Shown piece by piece: positions 44,701 through 55,834 of a DNA stretch of 64,000 nucleotides; the stretch's first letter is position 1; each line of letters opens with the position of its first letter. A program made the translations under genes and the position numbers. Under the pieces are notes generated by a model, which made no database searches, was not told the DNA's origin, and saw only the letters and a program-made list of their open reading frames with translations. Origin of the DNA: Parelaphostrongylus tenuis (Eukaryota > Nematoda > Chromadorea > Rhabditida > Metastrongylidae); contig JAHQIW010006428.1 of NCBI GenBank assembly GCA_019055375.1, positions 124,001 to 188,000 of the forward strand, written 5' to 3'.

Positions 44701-47700
44701 TGCAATTCCTCCGATAGAGAGTCCGACAAAGAGGATCTAATCGCTTGCAAGAATCCTCGACCTGACTACTCTTCTTCTGCTACTGATATTCCTAAAGTCA
44801 CTGCTGACATTTCCTTGCTTAATTTGTTGACGCCTCTGCTCTCTCTAAACTTGAACTGAACATGTTCGACGGAATTCTTTTGGACTACCTAGAACTCTTG
44901 GCATGATTCGCGATACACTGGATATTATAAGCAGCCAGACACTACAGAACTCCCCCTGCTAAAATGCTCCTTTCGTGGAAAAGTTCTACTCCCACTCACT
45001 GCAGATAACTATCGTACTGCGAAAGATATCTTCAAAATCTTATACGATAACATAATTGCTCTATGCTCTACAACAAGATGTCCTCCATAGTGCGTCAGTT
45101 TTTGCAGGCAGAAGTGTCGAATAGTTTTAAGAAATCCCCAAGAGAAATACTCTCAGAGCCCTAAGTTCAAATAAACTAGTTGCTCGCATCCGCAGTCAAA
45201 ATGCAATGGAACTCATGGTCATTGTTCATTCAGAGGAATGATCCTGCTGAGCTGTTTAATCTTCTAATCGATATATCGCAGTAAAGAATCTACCATGAAC
45301 AAAATAGAATCTCTTCTTCGTTCAGCTTTAGTTGAGTGTAGCAACACTTATGACTACTCCGTCATTTTTGCTTGTCACATATCGGCACATCATCTCACGG
45401 ATCTACCTGTTATAATAAGCCGCAACGAGTGGACAGTTGTCCTTACTGCAGCTCTTAACTTCATGAGTCCTCCTTCTAGTAAAATGTCTATATAATGCCA
45501 CAACAGCGTATTACTCAAGCATAGAAAGTGCAGCTATGTAACAATTGTCACTTCCCAGAGCATTCACTCAACAAATGCGTTTTAAAAAGTCGTGTGCATT
45601 TTTTGTCCCAAGAGATACCTTCCTGATTTCATCAGCGCTTTAAAAAAAGCATCGAAATAATGAAAACACAAGTCCCCCAAGTGAAAACTATCCTTATACC
45701 AAGACCTAATCAACTCATAGAGACATGCAACCACCAAAAGATCATTTCGCCTTCTCTATGAAAACAGAACAAACAGAACAGCCATTTGCAAGGCCGCCTA
45801 AAATTCCACCGACGCCATTGCGATCCGTTTCCAGCAGAAAGAAACATCACGGATTAGTCTTGCATTGACTCAATCTGAATCTAATGATCCTGCAACACTC
45901 AACGTTGCGTCTTATTTCCAATGTACCTCTTTGAGAACGTGAAATGGACTTTCTTGCTTTCTACAGTATAGAACTAATGTCGACAGTTCCAAATACTGGC
46001 TCATCAACCATACTCGTCTCAGCTCAATGACTGTGCTAAGAAACACACTCAATTCAATTGATTCCTAGCTTCAGTCCTTAGCCAGGAGGTATCTATGGAA
46101 AAATAACAGACATCCTAGAGAAGTCCTATGAGGATGTTAATTCTAATCGTCTACCAGATGTCAAATAGATCAAGAGCATCATATAGCACAACCTATCGAT
46201 AATACACGACCTCTTACATACTCTCAGACGCGCTTGGCTAGACACCTTTTCGCCTCATAGACTCTCTGCAACCTCATGCGACACTTTTCAGTCTCTACCC
46301 TACTGAAGGTGATTGGAAATGAGTGTCTTTCAGAACTACGTGAAACTGGTTCTTCTCGTTGAGTGGGGAGAAATAGCCAAAAAGATGGATAATTTCTGGA
46401 AATGAAGGAGCCACAAAAACTTAAGTGCCCTTTGAGAACATTTGAAAACTGGATATTCTCTACCGAGAACATATGAAACCAAGGTTAGCGTTAAACGCAA
46501 TTTTGTATTAACCCACGATCTAGGGCTCAGTGGAAGACGAAAATTAGGTGAAGCTGTGGGCTCCTAGGACGACTTCATACAATCAGATGAGATACGACTA
46601 CCTTCAAAGTGAATAATGACACGTCGCGACTAATTAATTTATAATTCGAAACTCCGTTCCAGTGTAGAAAACCATCGTTCACTGCCTACCCCTAGCGCCT
46701 TCGTTGAACCTCCGAACACTCGTCATATAACTAAGCTGTAGGCTCCTTCACACCTTTCAAGAACCCTCTTTCCTTAAATATCTTCCTCGCTGATTTCTAC
46801 CAACTCTACAATGAGCACGTGATGCGAGGAGAACAGCCACCTGAAGACAACACTTCTCTATGCGAGCAACTGCTCAACTACCTGGGGTTCACAGATGCTC
46901 GGTGCCCTTTGTTGGACAAGATAGACAATTGATTACCTAGTACCTGTACGCTAGGACAAACAGGATTTAAACTATCATTATGCATATCGCCTTACAATCA
47001 GTATTCATGTCGTGAAGGACGAAAGTATCCAGAATGGACCACACCGTGTTCAATTAAGACGGGCTCAATCACCACACTTTCCAACCTTGACCATATATCT
47101 CACAGTTTTCTATCATATCGCACAATAGACGTTTTCTCTCTCAACTCTTCATCTATGAGAGTATTGGGATTATATCGATTAAAAAGGTTTTTTGAAATAT
47201 TAACTTTGAGGGCTGGAGGAGCCACCCGCCGCCTTTTGTTACTGGGCCGTCACAGTCTGAGATGACTTCCCTTGTCAACCAGATCAGAGAAACTTTTGTT
47301 TTCGTCAACGACGACTTCATGCTCCAACGAACAACCTCAGATAAAGATCATTAACTGTTTTCCCCTCAGATAAACTTGTTAACTGCTCGGACTTTCCGTG
47401 CTCAGTACTTCCATCAGTTGTGCACCTGTAACACTTCGTATCTATTTATCCATCATACGGCTTGCACCACTCCACTATGATAGGTAGGATTACTGGAACA
47501 TTTCAATGGACAAAGGCTTTGTCGTCGCTCCATATGATCTCAATCTCAAGTTAACACACAGAGTTCCAACTGCTTCTGTTACGCTCAGAATAGTTCAACC
47601 TATTCGAGCACTTGTGTCGCATAGCACCTCTAACCAAGGTGCCACACGTGCTCGTTCAGATTTATAAGAAGATAATAATTAGGATCACCTGCTTTACGGC

Positions 47701-50700
47701 GCTATGGGTTTTTGCCTCTGCATTTTTGATAGCGCTCCTGGTGGCTGCCTTTGTTCGTACAATCTAAAATGACACTGTCAACGAAATAATATGATAGAAA
47801 ACTTCTACATACCTTTTCAGTGGCGGCCTTCATTTCTTCATAGAGCTTCCGCGAATTGTTGAATGCTGTCATTCTGATATCGACTGGAACATCTCTTCTG
47901 AAATGGCATTCATACGCAAACATTAACATAAATACTATCTTGGTAGGACTTACGAATCCTCCTCATCACTTAAGCGCATCATAATTCTGTTGCATTTAAG
48001 GTTAAAGCCCACAATCGACCTGAAAAGTACATCAATAAGTAGCTAGAACACCTACAAATAAACAAAGGTCATATAGCATCTAAGGCAAGAGAAAGAAAGA
48101 AAAACTCAGAATATTTAGAACTTCAGCGACATGGTGAAAATAGCAGACTTATGTATGTAAGAACGTAATTAACCACCCTAGAAATCCACAGATGAGTGCG
48201 ATGTGTGACTGCAAACAAGTGCGTCCGTAGACTTCTTTGAAATTCGATTTCACTTATTTTCTCCTTATTTTTTGATTCTTTCCTTTTTTTTCCACTTCGG
48301 TTAAGTACTTTTTTCGTTGAAAAAATACTTCATTACCAGAAAACACACGTGTTTGTCAGTCCTTTTTTGCAGAAATCAAACCGCTCTTACCTATGGAATT
48401 TCAAGATATTACTGATTCTACGGATATCGGTGATGATACTAGCTAACAAACTGAACCCACGTCCTACAAAAGATTCGAAACACAAGGTTTTCGACAATGT
48501 TCAGTGACATTTCTGCTATACAAGGTATCGATTCTGTCAGTATCAATCGTCTGTGGTTTGCTTGGCAAGCACAAAACGATTAAGAATAGAACTCTCGAAG
48601 ATGATCAATTCTTGAGTGATGCGCCGTACACTCGTCAATTTTTTAGAACTTCCTTTGAGGTGATTTAATGCATATATGGCCTTTACAATAACTCGCGGTA
48701 GCCTCCCGCTGCATCGAATCAGCGCTGCTTATCCTCCCAAGTGAGTCGAGACCACTCTCGTACCAATTTACCCACCCCGGAGGGATGAATGGCTTGGAGA
48801 GCCATAAGCGAGAGATCGAACGCTCGACCATGTGTGCGACGCGGTGCACTCTCTCACCACTGCGCTACATGCGTTGTGCCAAGCACATATCAGCATTAAA
48901 TACAATTACGTTGACAGCTATTTAGTATGAGTGAAGTAGGAGTGATAGCAGAACTGGAGTCCCGGTAGTGCAGCGGTTAGTATGGGTAGACGGAAAGGGT
49001 GAGTCACGGGTGCAATTCCCGTTCGAGGTTCAAAGTTTTACATCGCACCGAACACTATTAAAAAAAAAATATCGTTACGACATCAGACTATTTATAAAAA
49101 ATCGGCTGAGCAGAGAATTCACGTCGAATGCTAAGGCTTTTACAATGCAATGGTCTTGATATGCAAAGATTTGAACCTCGAGAAGGAGTTGGACATGCTA
49201 TTCATCTTTTTCCGTGCTAACACTCCACTATCAAGAGCTCCTGCTCTGCTATTATTCGTTTTCTGATACAAGGTAAACAATCGACAATGATTGATCTGGT
49301 AAGCATATATCGGAGTAAAACCCAATTACGCTGATAGCTAATGGAAAGATAGGGTTTTAGCAAAATAGGAAGACCGATTATGCGGCGGTTAACACACGCC
49401 AACGGAATGGGTGAGACGCGGGTTCAACTCTCTCCGGACCGTGGATCCACGTTCCTTGCATCTCTGGCTGACAACTCTGGGCGGTTTGCTCCACATCTGC
49501 ACCTCAAATCCCCACCCGCCATCACTAGACACTGCAGCGCGTCAGTGTTAGACGCAATAGCTTGCCATTGTTAGACGTAGCACGGCGGGTATTATGATGC
49601 AAAGGAGGTGGATAGATCATCCAGAGCAATCACTTAGAGAGGTAGAGGCCGTGGGTTCACGGTCCCCAAGGGGCTAAATCCTGCGCGACGTTCAAAGTTG
49701 TGCATAGTACTCGACATTATTGGACATAATTAGTTATAATACCATACCACTAGAAAAAAAGCAGCTGAATAAAGAAATCTTGTCGATTATTAAGGATTCC
49801 AAGATCAAAGGAACACATATTTTGTTAAACGCACTTAGCGACTGGATCACCATTTTCAATCGCCTTACAATGCATATCCTTTATTTGCATCCAGCCGGCT
49901 TTCCGAGCCAGTGCCGTAGAAACAATATTAATGGCGGCGTCCACGAGGCCCTACAACACGATTTTACACTCTTCTGAGTGATAACGTTATCAATTTGCTC
50001 TCACCTGATTCAAAATTATGAGCTCTGCCATTTTCATACACATTTCACGTCTGTCTTCCAGCGTCAAAAGTCGGCGAGACTGGTCCGTTTTCACATTTTC
50101 AAGCTTTTTAATGGCTTCTTTCTCCACTCTAAGGGCTTCTTGCTGCTAAAAGTCTTTTTCCATCAAATAAATGAGGTAAGAAAGACGAGTTGCAAATCAT
50201 GCCTGCTTCTGAACGTCCTGCACTGCATAAAAGGCGTCCACAGCCTCAGAGAACGATTCAAACCTTTTGAATAGACCTCTTTCGTGTTGCGAAAATAAGT
50301 ATGGATGATATTCCTGAGAAGTATCGCTTCACAAAGTGAATTTGAAATTTCAATAATATCGAATCATACCAGCAAGATCTCGACCTCACTGCCATCACTG
50401 CGTTTCTCTAATTTATACGATACAAACCCGGGGCCATAATTCTTTTCAATTGCCGTGGTGATTACCTCAGCAGATTTTATAGCACTTACGACACGTGGAG
50501 CGATGCTCTGCTTGTTTCCAATGGCACTGACCTACGAAAGAGCAATATCAATTAAAAAAACTAGCAAAGAACAACTGTAAAGTTCTAACGCAGGTTGACT
50601 ATCTGTACCTGTAAATCTGGATTCAACTCCTCATTAAGAAGAACGTGTTCAATTAGTGCATTGCTGTAGAAACCAGGCGATACTACAGCACGTTTGAGAG

Positions 50701-53700
50701 GCAGTTTTTGGTCGCATCCTCTACAAAACAAAAAATCTTGCAACTTTACAAGAGAACAAATTGGGTTAGTATTGGCATACGTTAGCATTTCGACGATTTC
50801 GTCCACCGACGGCGTTGGAGGGCGCTCCCGTGAATTGGGTAGCGGGTAGCTGAAAAAGTAGAAATAAAAAGAACATCTCTTTAAGAACAACACCAACTGA
50901 TTCGGACCTCTCCCCCACTACCAATCTCACGCTGGTGTCCTCGTCCGACCGTGGACGGAGAATGTTCATTATAATGTACGATGCGCCCGTCAGCACGATA
51001 TTTCCCCTAAAACAATACGAAAACCATGATTTCATAAATATTCAAGCATTCCAGACAAAACTAGCAAAAAGCAAAGATACCTGTCGTATAGTTCTATAAT
51101 AAGATGGAAAGCTCGTTCTCCTTCGTCAACTTGTATGTCGACTACACGATCCATACCGAGCTGGGTAATTTTGAAAATCCTGCAAAAATAATGAAGTCAC
51201 GGCATAGAGTAAACTTCAATGAACGCCAAAAAAAAAAATGATGACCGCCAAAACGTAGGAACTCTAGACAAACTCCTGTGTGGTTCAGGATTAGGACACT
51301 GTTTTTTGGTACTTGAAAGATTAAAATTAAAACTATGCGAGGAGCTGAACTCGCATCTCACCTTTACCAAAGCGCTTGCCAACATCACTGCACTACTGGA
51401 GCTCCAAAACAACCTCCCAGTGGTTTTTCGCCTCGTCGTGGCTGGGAGGTGCTCCTGGATGTGATGGACTGTGAAAAACAATAGGTATTCATTCTCCAGC
51501 AGAACATCACAAGCTGAGAACCGAGCCCAACGTTTCCACGCGAAAAACCTAGCTAAGAGTAAACGATACCAGAAATCACCGCCGTCTTGGTACAACTGAT
51601 CGCAAAGTGATGTTCCTTTGATCGACAAGGACCGCCGACTGCTTGGTGTGGTAAAGCCCTGGGTAAGGCTTTTGCTAAGTTTACGTTGGGACTAAAGGGA
51701 ACAAAATCAGACCTCAGGTTCCACGGAACGTCATTGGAAAAGGACAAAACGAACACATCCACGACACGCCATTGAGAGTTTCTTGTTTTGCAGCACATTA
51801 CCACAACAGTCTCTTCAAACGCCAACTCATAAGAACTTCTTACTCTACTGGTCACATCAAATTCCGTTTGATCGCTCAGCATGGATCGCAAAGTAGGAAG
51901 ATCAACATTTACGGCAATCACGAGACAAAACTCTCGTTATTTGTTTATTCGACCCACTTCATGGAGAATCCATGGTGCGAAGATGAAAAAGTCTGACTAC
52001 AGAGATCACTTCGTATGTGTGCCCTGGACCTCCGATAGACATGGAAAACCATACGGCAGCATAAGCCGCATTCGGGTCTCTCGAAGACTCCACCAACCAA
52101 ATAGCGGACCCAAAAGACCGTGCTCACCTGTTCGGCTGAACAGTCCTCTTGAAGCTTCGTTTTGCAACAGAGACGTGGGCTGATACTACAAGCACGCTAA
52201 GAAATCGGCGCACCATTCACAGGGCGCTTAAGCGATTTCTTTTGAGACTCATTCGGCACTCATAGCCGATTCCACAGCTCAAATCTTCGACAGCTATAAA
52301 ACAGATGAGCTGGTGGCATAATAAGAAAGCTGATAACAGATGGACGAAAAGAACAGTGACCTCTTGAAAGACCACCCAAAAACGACGAGCAGACGCGTTT
52401 TCGGCAAACGTTCATCATCTGCTTCCGTAAATGGCGAAGAGTCTAAAATCGCGGAATGGGCCTCGCGCACATCACCATGAGCCAAACTGACCACCAATGT
52501 GGACGACATTTTCGCGGGAGGGAAACGAATGGAAACTATGCTGAGCGCTCGCACTACCAAAGAAGACGAGCCGTCTAAGTAAGCAAATAAAGGATAGACA
52601 AGAGAAATCTCTCGACGTTTATCAATCACTGAGATATAAGCCATTCACTTAATCTCATCAAACATCGTTAGTGGTGACTGGATGCATATTGGTCTTCACA
52701 ATGATCGACGGTGGTCAACCGATACATCAAGTCAGTGCTGCTATTCTCCTAGACAACTCTGGTACCACTTCGCCGACAGTGCAGGATGTTGCAGAGCCTT
52801 GGGCACGAGCAGTTTAGTGATTACGGAAGGATGGTTGGCTTGTTGAGCTATGAGCGAGAGATCGAACCAATGAATTCTCGCGCGACTCGGAACACCTCCA
52901 ACCCCTGCGCCAGATGCGCTCGTTAGTAATTAAATAAGGGATTAAGAAAGATAAGGCTTTCAGCGCTCGTCAACCCTTGATATGTGTCATTGATTCAATT
53001 CCATTGAACAGTTCTTTCTGGTTGAGACGACATAGAGGTGTTAATATTCATCCGAAACCTGAGACTTGAGGCTACAGCCCCATCGCCAGCTTTCGGAAAA
53101 GACTTTTTTGACGTTGATACAGATTTCTTGGCTTCAGACACGCATATCTCTTGCCAGACAGAGTTCTTTGGACTCTTAGTAATCATTCGATAGCATAATC
53201 GTATTTGATTCAAACGCTGTGCTTATATCCTGGAAAGACCGTTTCTCTGAAACGCAACAGGTAGAGTAAACTGCAACGTAATGGTAATAAGTCGAACTAT
53301 ATGCGGGAGAATGGCAGCCCCGTGCAAATCACGTGGGCTCTAGCTGCGGCGAGGCAGTAAGCGGTTTATGAACGCGTAGAGAAGTATTGCGTGGGCAGTC
53401 ACGTGACCGCCACACCCACAGCGACGTGGACTGGCCATGGATCGTGTGTTCTCACACGCCAAATTCAACTTATTTCACCTGCTACATTGCAGCGGGAACG
53501 GTCTTTTCAGGAGATAAACATAGCATTGGCATCAGGAAGTATTACGCTACCTTATGATTACTAATAGTCCAAAAAAGAGCTCTACTCGGCGAAAGTATGC
53601 GCTAGCCTTAAGTGGAGATAACATCGTTATAAAAGCGTGTATCAAAAAACCAGCGAATGGGGCTGCAGCCTTGAATCTTTCGCGCTTTCGAACAGTTACT

Positions 53701-54358
53701 AACAATCCCATGAAAAGTTCCTCAGCAAATGAGGTCGGTTTTCATTTGTCCCCCTCTTATTCAGATAGGAACCCATCAAACATCGTTAGCGATGATTGAA
53801 TGCATATCTGGCCTTCACAATATACCACGGTGGCCTACCGATGTATCACGACAGTAATGTTATCACTCTAGACACGTCTGGTCGAGTTCACCGGCCGTCG
53901 CCCTCAAAGGATGAAAAACTTGGTGAGCTTAGGACACGGGATCGAACCATTCGACAACGGGGTTTGAGCCGCAAGGTACCTTTAACCATTGCGCCACATA
54001 TGGTAGTTGAGTTTAAGTTCCCATAAAAAAAAACTAACCTCCGATTATTTAGGTGTTTGCGCATTTTCATACTGAAGCTGGACGGGAACGAGGCCTTCTG
54101 ATAGTCGTGATAGGCGCGATGGATACGGATGCCGGATTCGAACAAAATTGAAGCTTTCTCTTTACCACTAAAATGAGTAGCTATCTAGAAGTGAGATTTA
54201 AGCACAGACATCGATCGATAGGATGTGACCTACCTTGATACTTTCATTATGTAGGTCTTATGATTCACATCGTAGATGTTTATGATCCGAGCGCCCTCGA
54301 ATTTCGAAAGATCGTTCACGGCAGCCGTCACATCGATGGTCGTGAAGCGAGATTTCAT
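40349..54358 (-). CDS. nemf-1: NEMF/Rqc2 homolog, ribosome-associated quality control factor (25 exons, complete)
   Basis: Binds 60S subunits that carry stalled nascent chains, helps recruit the Listerin E3 ligase and directs C-terminal tailing. Exons 5'-3': 54234-54358, 54039-54167, 51081-51179, 50908-51006, 50781-50849, 50609-50720, 50370-50531, 50203-50313, 50005-50145, 49835-49950, 47954-48019, 47813-47897, 47689-47763, 43066-43199, 42918-42983, 42496-42622, 41972-42130, 41764-41874, 41517-41669, 41340-41460, 41068-41255, 40854-41011, 40710-40797, 40562-40651, 40349-40471. All phases join, giving 968 residues (human 1076). The N-terminal NFACT-N begins MKSRFTTID; Asp9 and the Asp-Arg pair of [10 protein letters not shown] (117-118), needed for tailing in yeast, are kept. 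Then come a coiled-coil middle, NFACT-R ([50 protein letters not shown]), an acidic and lysine-rich linker, and NFACT-C ending [16 protein letters not shown]. Intron 8 is GC-AG; acceptors of exons 18 and 23 are weak. Symbol is by homology only. Confidence 0.95.
41690..41746 (+). repeat. (AT)n microsatellite in NEMF intron
   Basis: Alternating AT/TATG tract filling the intron between exons 18 and 19 (41670-41763 region). Produces isoleucine/tyrosine open frames that are artefacts. Confidence 0.9.
42160..42465 (-). repeat. SINE-H copy in NEMF intron, minus strand
   Basis: Reads, on the minus strand, tRNA-like head (ATAGCGCAGTGGCTAGAGAT), B-box-like GGTTCGATCTC, CAAGTCCTC, CGGAGTCAATGAAATGGTAG, CAGACTTGTCTGGAAGGATA and tail GCATCCCTCAGGGATCGATC. 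Fills the intron between NEMF exons 42496-42622 and 41972-42130. Confidence 0.75.
43268..43565 (+). repeat. SINE-H copy in NEMF intron, plus strand
   Basis: Head ACGTGTGGCGCAGTGGTCAG with A-box TGGCGCAGTGG, then GGTTCAATCTCGTGCTCA, CCCTCTATCCCACC, AAGCCAGATATACC and tail GCGGCGCATCCCTCACAGAC. Immediately followed by an oppositely oriented copy. Confidence 0.75.
43590..43813 (-). repeat. SINE-H copy, 3' part, split by the BEL/Pao element
   Basis: Minus-strand SINE-H from the tail (CAATCCCTGGAAAATGCGTC) to GAGCGCGGGATCGATC at 43807. The missing head is found at 47608-47662, on the other side of the LTR element, in the same orientation. The two parts together make one SINE. Confidence 0.7.
43814..47610 (+). 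mobile_element. Degenerate BEL/Pao-type LTR retrotransposon
   Basis: Flanked by diverged direct repeats of about 300 bp (5' LTR ~43814-44130, 3' LTR ~47290-47610). They share TGGAxCxTTTCAxTGGA, AGAGTTCCAACTxCTTCT and neighbouring blocks in the same order. After the 5' LTR an open frame (44530-44859) and its frameshifted continuation give a gag-like region, with the LELxxFDG-type motif ([11 protein letters not shown]) and a DNYRTAKDI block as in nematode BEL/Pao gag. Cysteine/histidine-rich zinc-knuckle-like remains follow near 45530-45600. Later pol domains are too decayed to identify. Plus strand, within the 4.5-kb NEMF intron 43200-47688. Confidence 0.65.
47608..47662 (-). repeat. SINE-H head, separated from its body by the BEL/Pao element
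   Basis: Minus strand: ACGTGTGGCACCTTGGTTAG then AGGTGCTATGCGACACAAG. This is the tRNA-like head missing from 43590-43813. Confidence 0.65.
48295..48420 (+). repeat. Dispersed repeat shared with 29630-29760
   Basis: See the partner copy; non-coding AT-rich repeat with an ACACGTGTTTGT block, in a NEMF intron. Confidence 0.4.
48640..48875 (-). repeat. SINE-H copy in NEMF intron, minus strand
   Basis: Well-preserved head (GTAGCGCAGTGGTGAGAGAG, GTGCACCGCGTCGCACAC), B-box-like GTTCGATCTCTCGC, CATCCCTCCGGGGTGGGTAA, then GGAGGATAAGCAGCGC. The tail end is cut short. Confidence 0.75.
48950..49060 (+). repeat. FB-T tRNA-like fragment
   Basis: Single arm: CCGGTAGTGCAGCGGTTAGT (A-box-like), GGGTGCAATTCCCG (B-box-like) and GCACCGAACACTATT. 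No acceptor stem pairing. Confidence 0.5.
49360..49790 (+). repeat. FB-T copy interrupted by a MITE-G element
   Basis: The FB-T body starts at 49370 (ATGCGGCGGTTAACACACGC, GCGGGTTCAACTC) and resumes at 49678 (GCGCGACGTTCAAAGTTGTG, CGACATTATTGGACATAATT). The 49430-49677 stretch between is a MITE-G element. Confidence 0.6.
49430..49677. mobile_element. MITE-G copy 5, inserted in an FB-T repeat
   Basis: Starts with CTCCGGACCGTGGATCCACG and ends with GGGTTCACGGTCCCCAAG then GGGCTAA. The interior repeats GTTAGACG blocks seen in the copy at 21674-21860. Confidence 0.7.
51540..51715 (-). repeat. Dispersed repeat shared with 17645-17890
   Basis: Partner of the 17645-17890 copy; lies in NEMF intron 2 (51180-54038). 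Minus-strand frame runs on for 122 codons but has no recognised domain. Confidence 0.5.
52625..52922 (-). repeat. SINE-H copy, minus strand
   Basis: Head on the minus strand (CTGGCGCAGGGGTTGGAGGT), GGTTCGATCTCTCGC, then a body with an extra ~50-bp segment, and tail at CAGTGATTGATAAACG-like sequence. In NEMF intron 2. Confidence 0.65.
53155..53570. repeat. Inverted pair of MITE-A cores
   Basis: Plus-orientation core at ~53160-53280 (CAAACGCTGTGCTTAT, GGAAAGACCGTTTCTC) faces a minus-orientation core at ~53460-53570 (ACGGTCTTTTCAGGAG, AGCATTGGCATCA). The pair forms a foldback with a GC-richer centre. Confidence 0.65.
53770..54003 (-). repeat. SINE-H copy, minus strand
   Basis: Head (TGTGGCGCAATGGTTAAAGG) and GGTTCGATCCCGTG (B-box) on the minus strand, 35 bases from NEMF exon 2. 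The tail is truncated. Confidence 0.7.
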
Positions 54359-54359
54359 C

Positions 54360-54370
54360 CTGAAGACAAC
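54360..54370 (-). promoter_or_regulatory. Probable SL trans-splice acceptor of NEMF
   Basis: TTGTCTTCAG ends one base before the NEMF ATG on the minus strand, the classic nematode arrangement of a spliced-leader site directly at the start codon. It fixes the start choice, because no in-frame upstream Met could be used. Confidence 0.6.
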
Positions 54371-54500
54371 TGAATTTGATCAGGTTCGATGAGACTTCGG
54401 AAAAGTCGAGGGGTCTAGAGGAAAGGGTGGGACGATGAAGGCCAAATCAGCCACCTGTTGCGAAGACGAGAACGAAAATGAGACTGAAGTATGACTTTCA

Positions 54501-54510
54501 TCTTTATATA
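54501..54510 (-). promoter_or_regulatory. TATA-box-like element upstream of NEMF
   Basis: TATATAAAGA on the minus strand about 145 bases upstream of the start codon, preceded by GGGG. A TATA-like string is not rare in this AT-rich DNA; support is positional only. Confidence 0.25.
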
Positions 54511-55165
54511 CCCCTCAAGGCAATGATAAGGATGACTAGAATAATCACATAAACAACGTCATTTTATCAAGAAAAAAACACGTGAATAACAATGAAAAAA
54601 CAAACTTTCATCGAAAAGACGAAAAAACAAACAAGATAAGAGAGAAACAAAAAAAAGAGGGAAAAACAACAGAATTAAAAAATAGAAAAATTCGAAGGAT
54701 AAATTCGAGCCTACCTTTTTTTTATTTTACAACAGACTGTAATATTGTCACTGCAGCGATAATAATAAAACAATTTAAAAACAAAAATTGCTTTACAATT
54801 AAAGAATTTTCGAAAAATAAGTGCCAATTAAAGAGGAACAAGAGCAATAGAGACGGAAATTGAGGAGATTGTACGAAGTTAATAACGTGCTACAATCCCG
54901 AAAATTTCTATACTGCAACCAACAATTCACGATTAGAGCGCAAAATCATACAATCCTGCACTACGGCGCGTTCTTTCCGATTTTTATGATCTTATATCTA
55001 ATCAATTATTGACCTAGTAGGTTTGTTTAAAGTACAGTTTTTCTTGGGCATGTAAAAAAGAAATCAATAAATTTAGTGACAAACAATGTGCTCTCAGTAA
55101 TTGATGTACTTTATGATCAACTATATTTTTTCCACTCAATCGCTTTTACAGCGGTATGATGTTAC

Positions 55166-55168
55166 AAA

Positions 55169-55200
<32 letters not shown>

Positions 55201-55222
55201 CATACATGTATATATGTATATA
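55166..55222 (+). repeat. (AT)n/(TATG)n microsatellite
   Basis: Alternating AT tract interspersed with G and C; no coding content. Confidence 0.9.
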
Positions 55223-55834
55223 TCCAGTAGTAGCGGGTAGGGGCGCCGTTGCTGAGTGGCTGTGATGCTCGTTGCGGCGCGCGTGCAGGCTAGCTCAATC
55301 CCCAACTCCTTTCGGCAGTCAACAAAAAAAAAACCTAGGGAACGCCACAGCCAGGCTATCCCTGAGATTACAAGGAGACATGTTCGACCAGTATTCTACA
55401 CCATTCAAGAAGATGAAGAACGAATCGAATACTAGAAGAAGAAGGAATCGAACGCTAGGAATGCTGGGATCCGCACAAAAAAAGTTATCATGACGGGTCG
55501 CGTGAGTAAATAAATGAGTATATAATAAATAATGTGTTGTTATTTGTGCTAAAATGATTTTATTGGCACTTTCACAATTATAATTTTTTCTTATCGTCCA
55601 CGTCAATCTACATTTCTTCACCGTAACGAGAAATAAGCTACGAGAGAATTGTGATAGTAGTAGATCAATAGCATTCCTTGAACATCAACCATTGGTATTT
55701 TTCCGTTTTCTCGTGATCGTCATCACATCCATTTAAAGTGGTTTCTTTCGTGCTTGCCTACATCTACAGATGTCACTCCCTACCTTATCGGAGAGCTCTA
55801 TCAAACCGCCAGCATAAAACATTTACACCATCGG

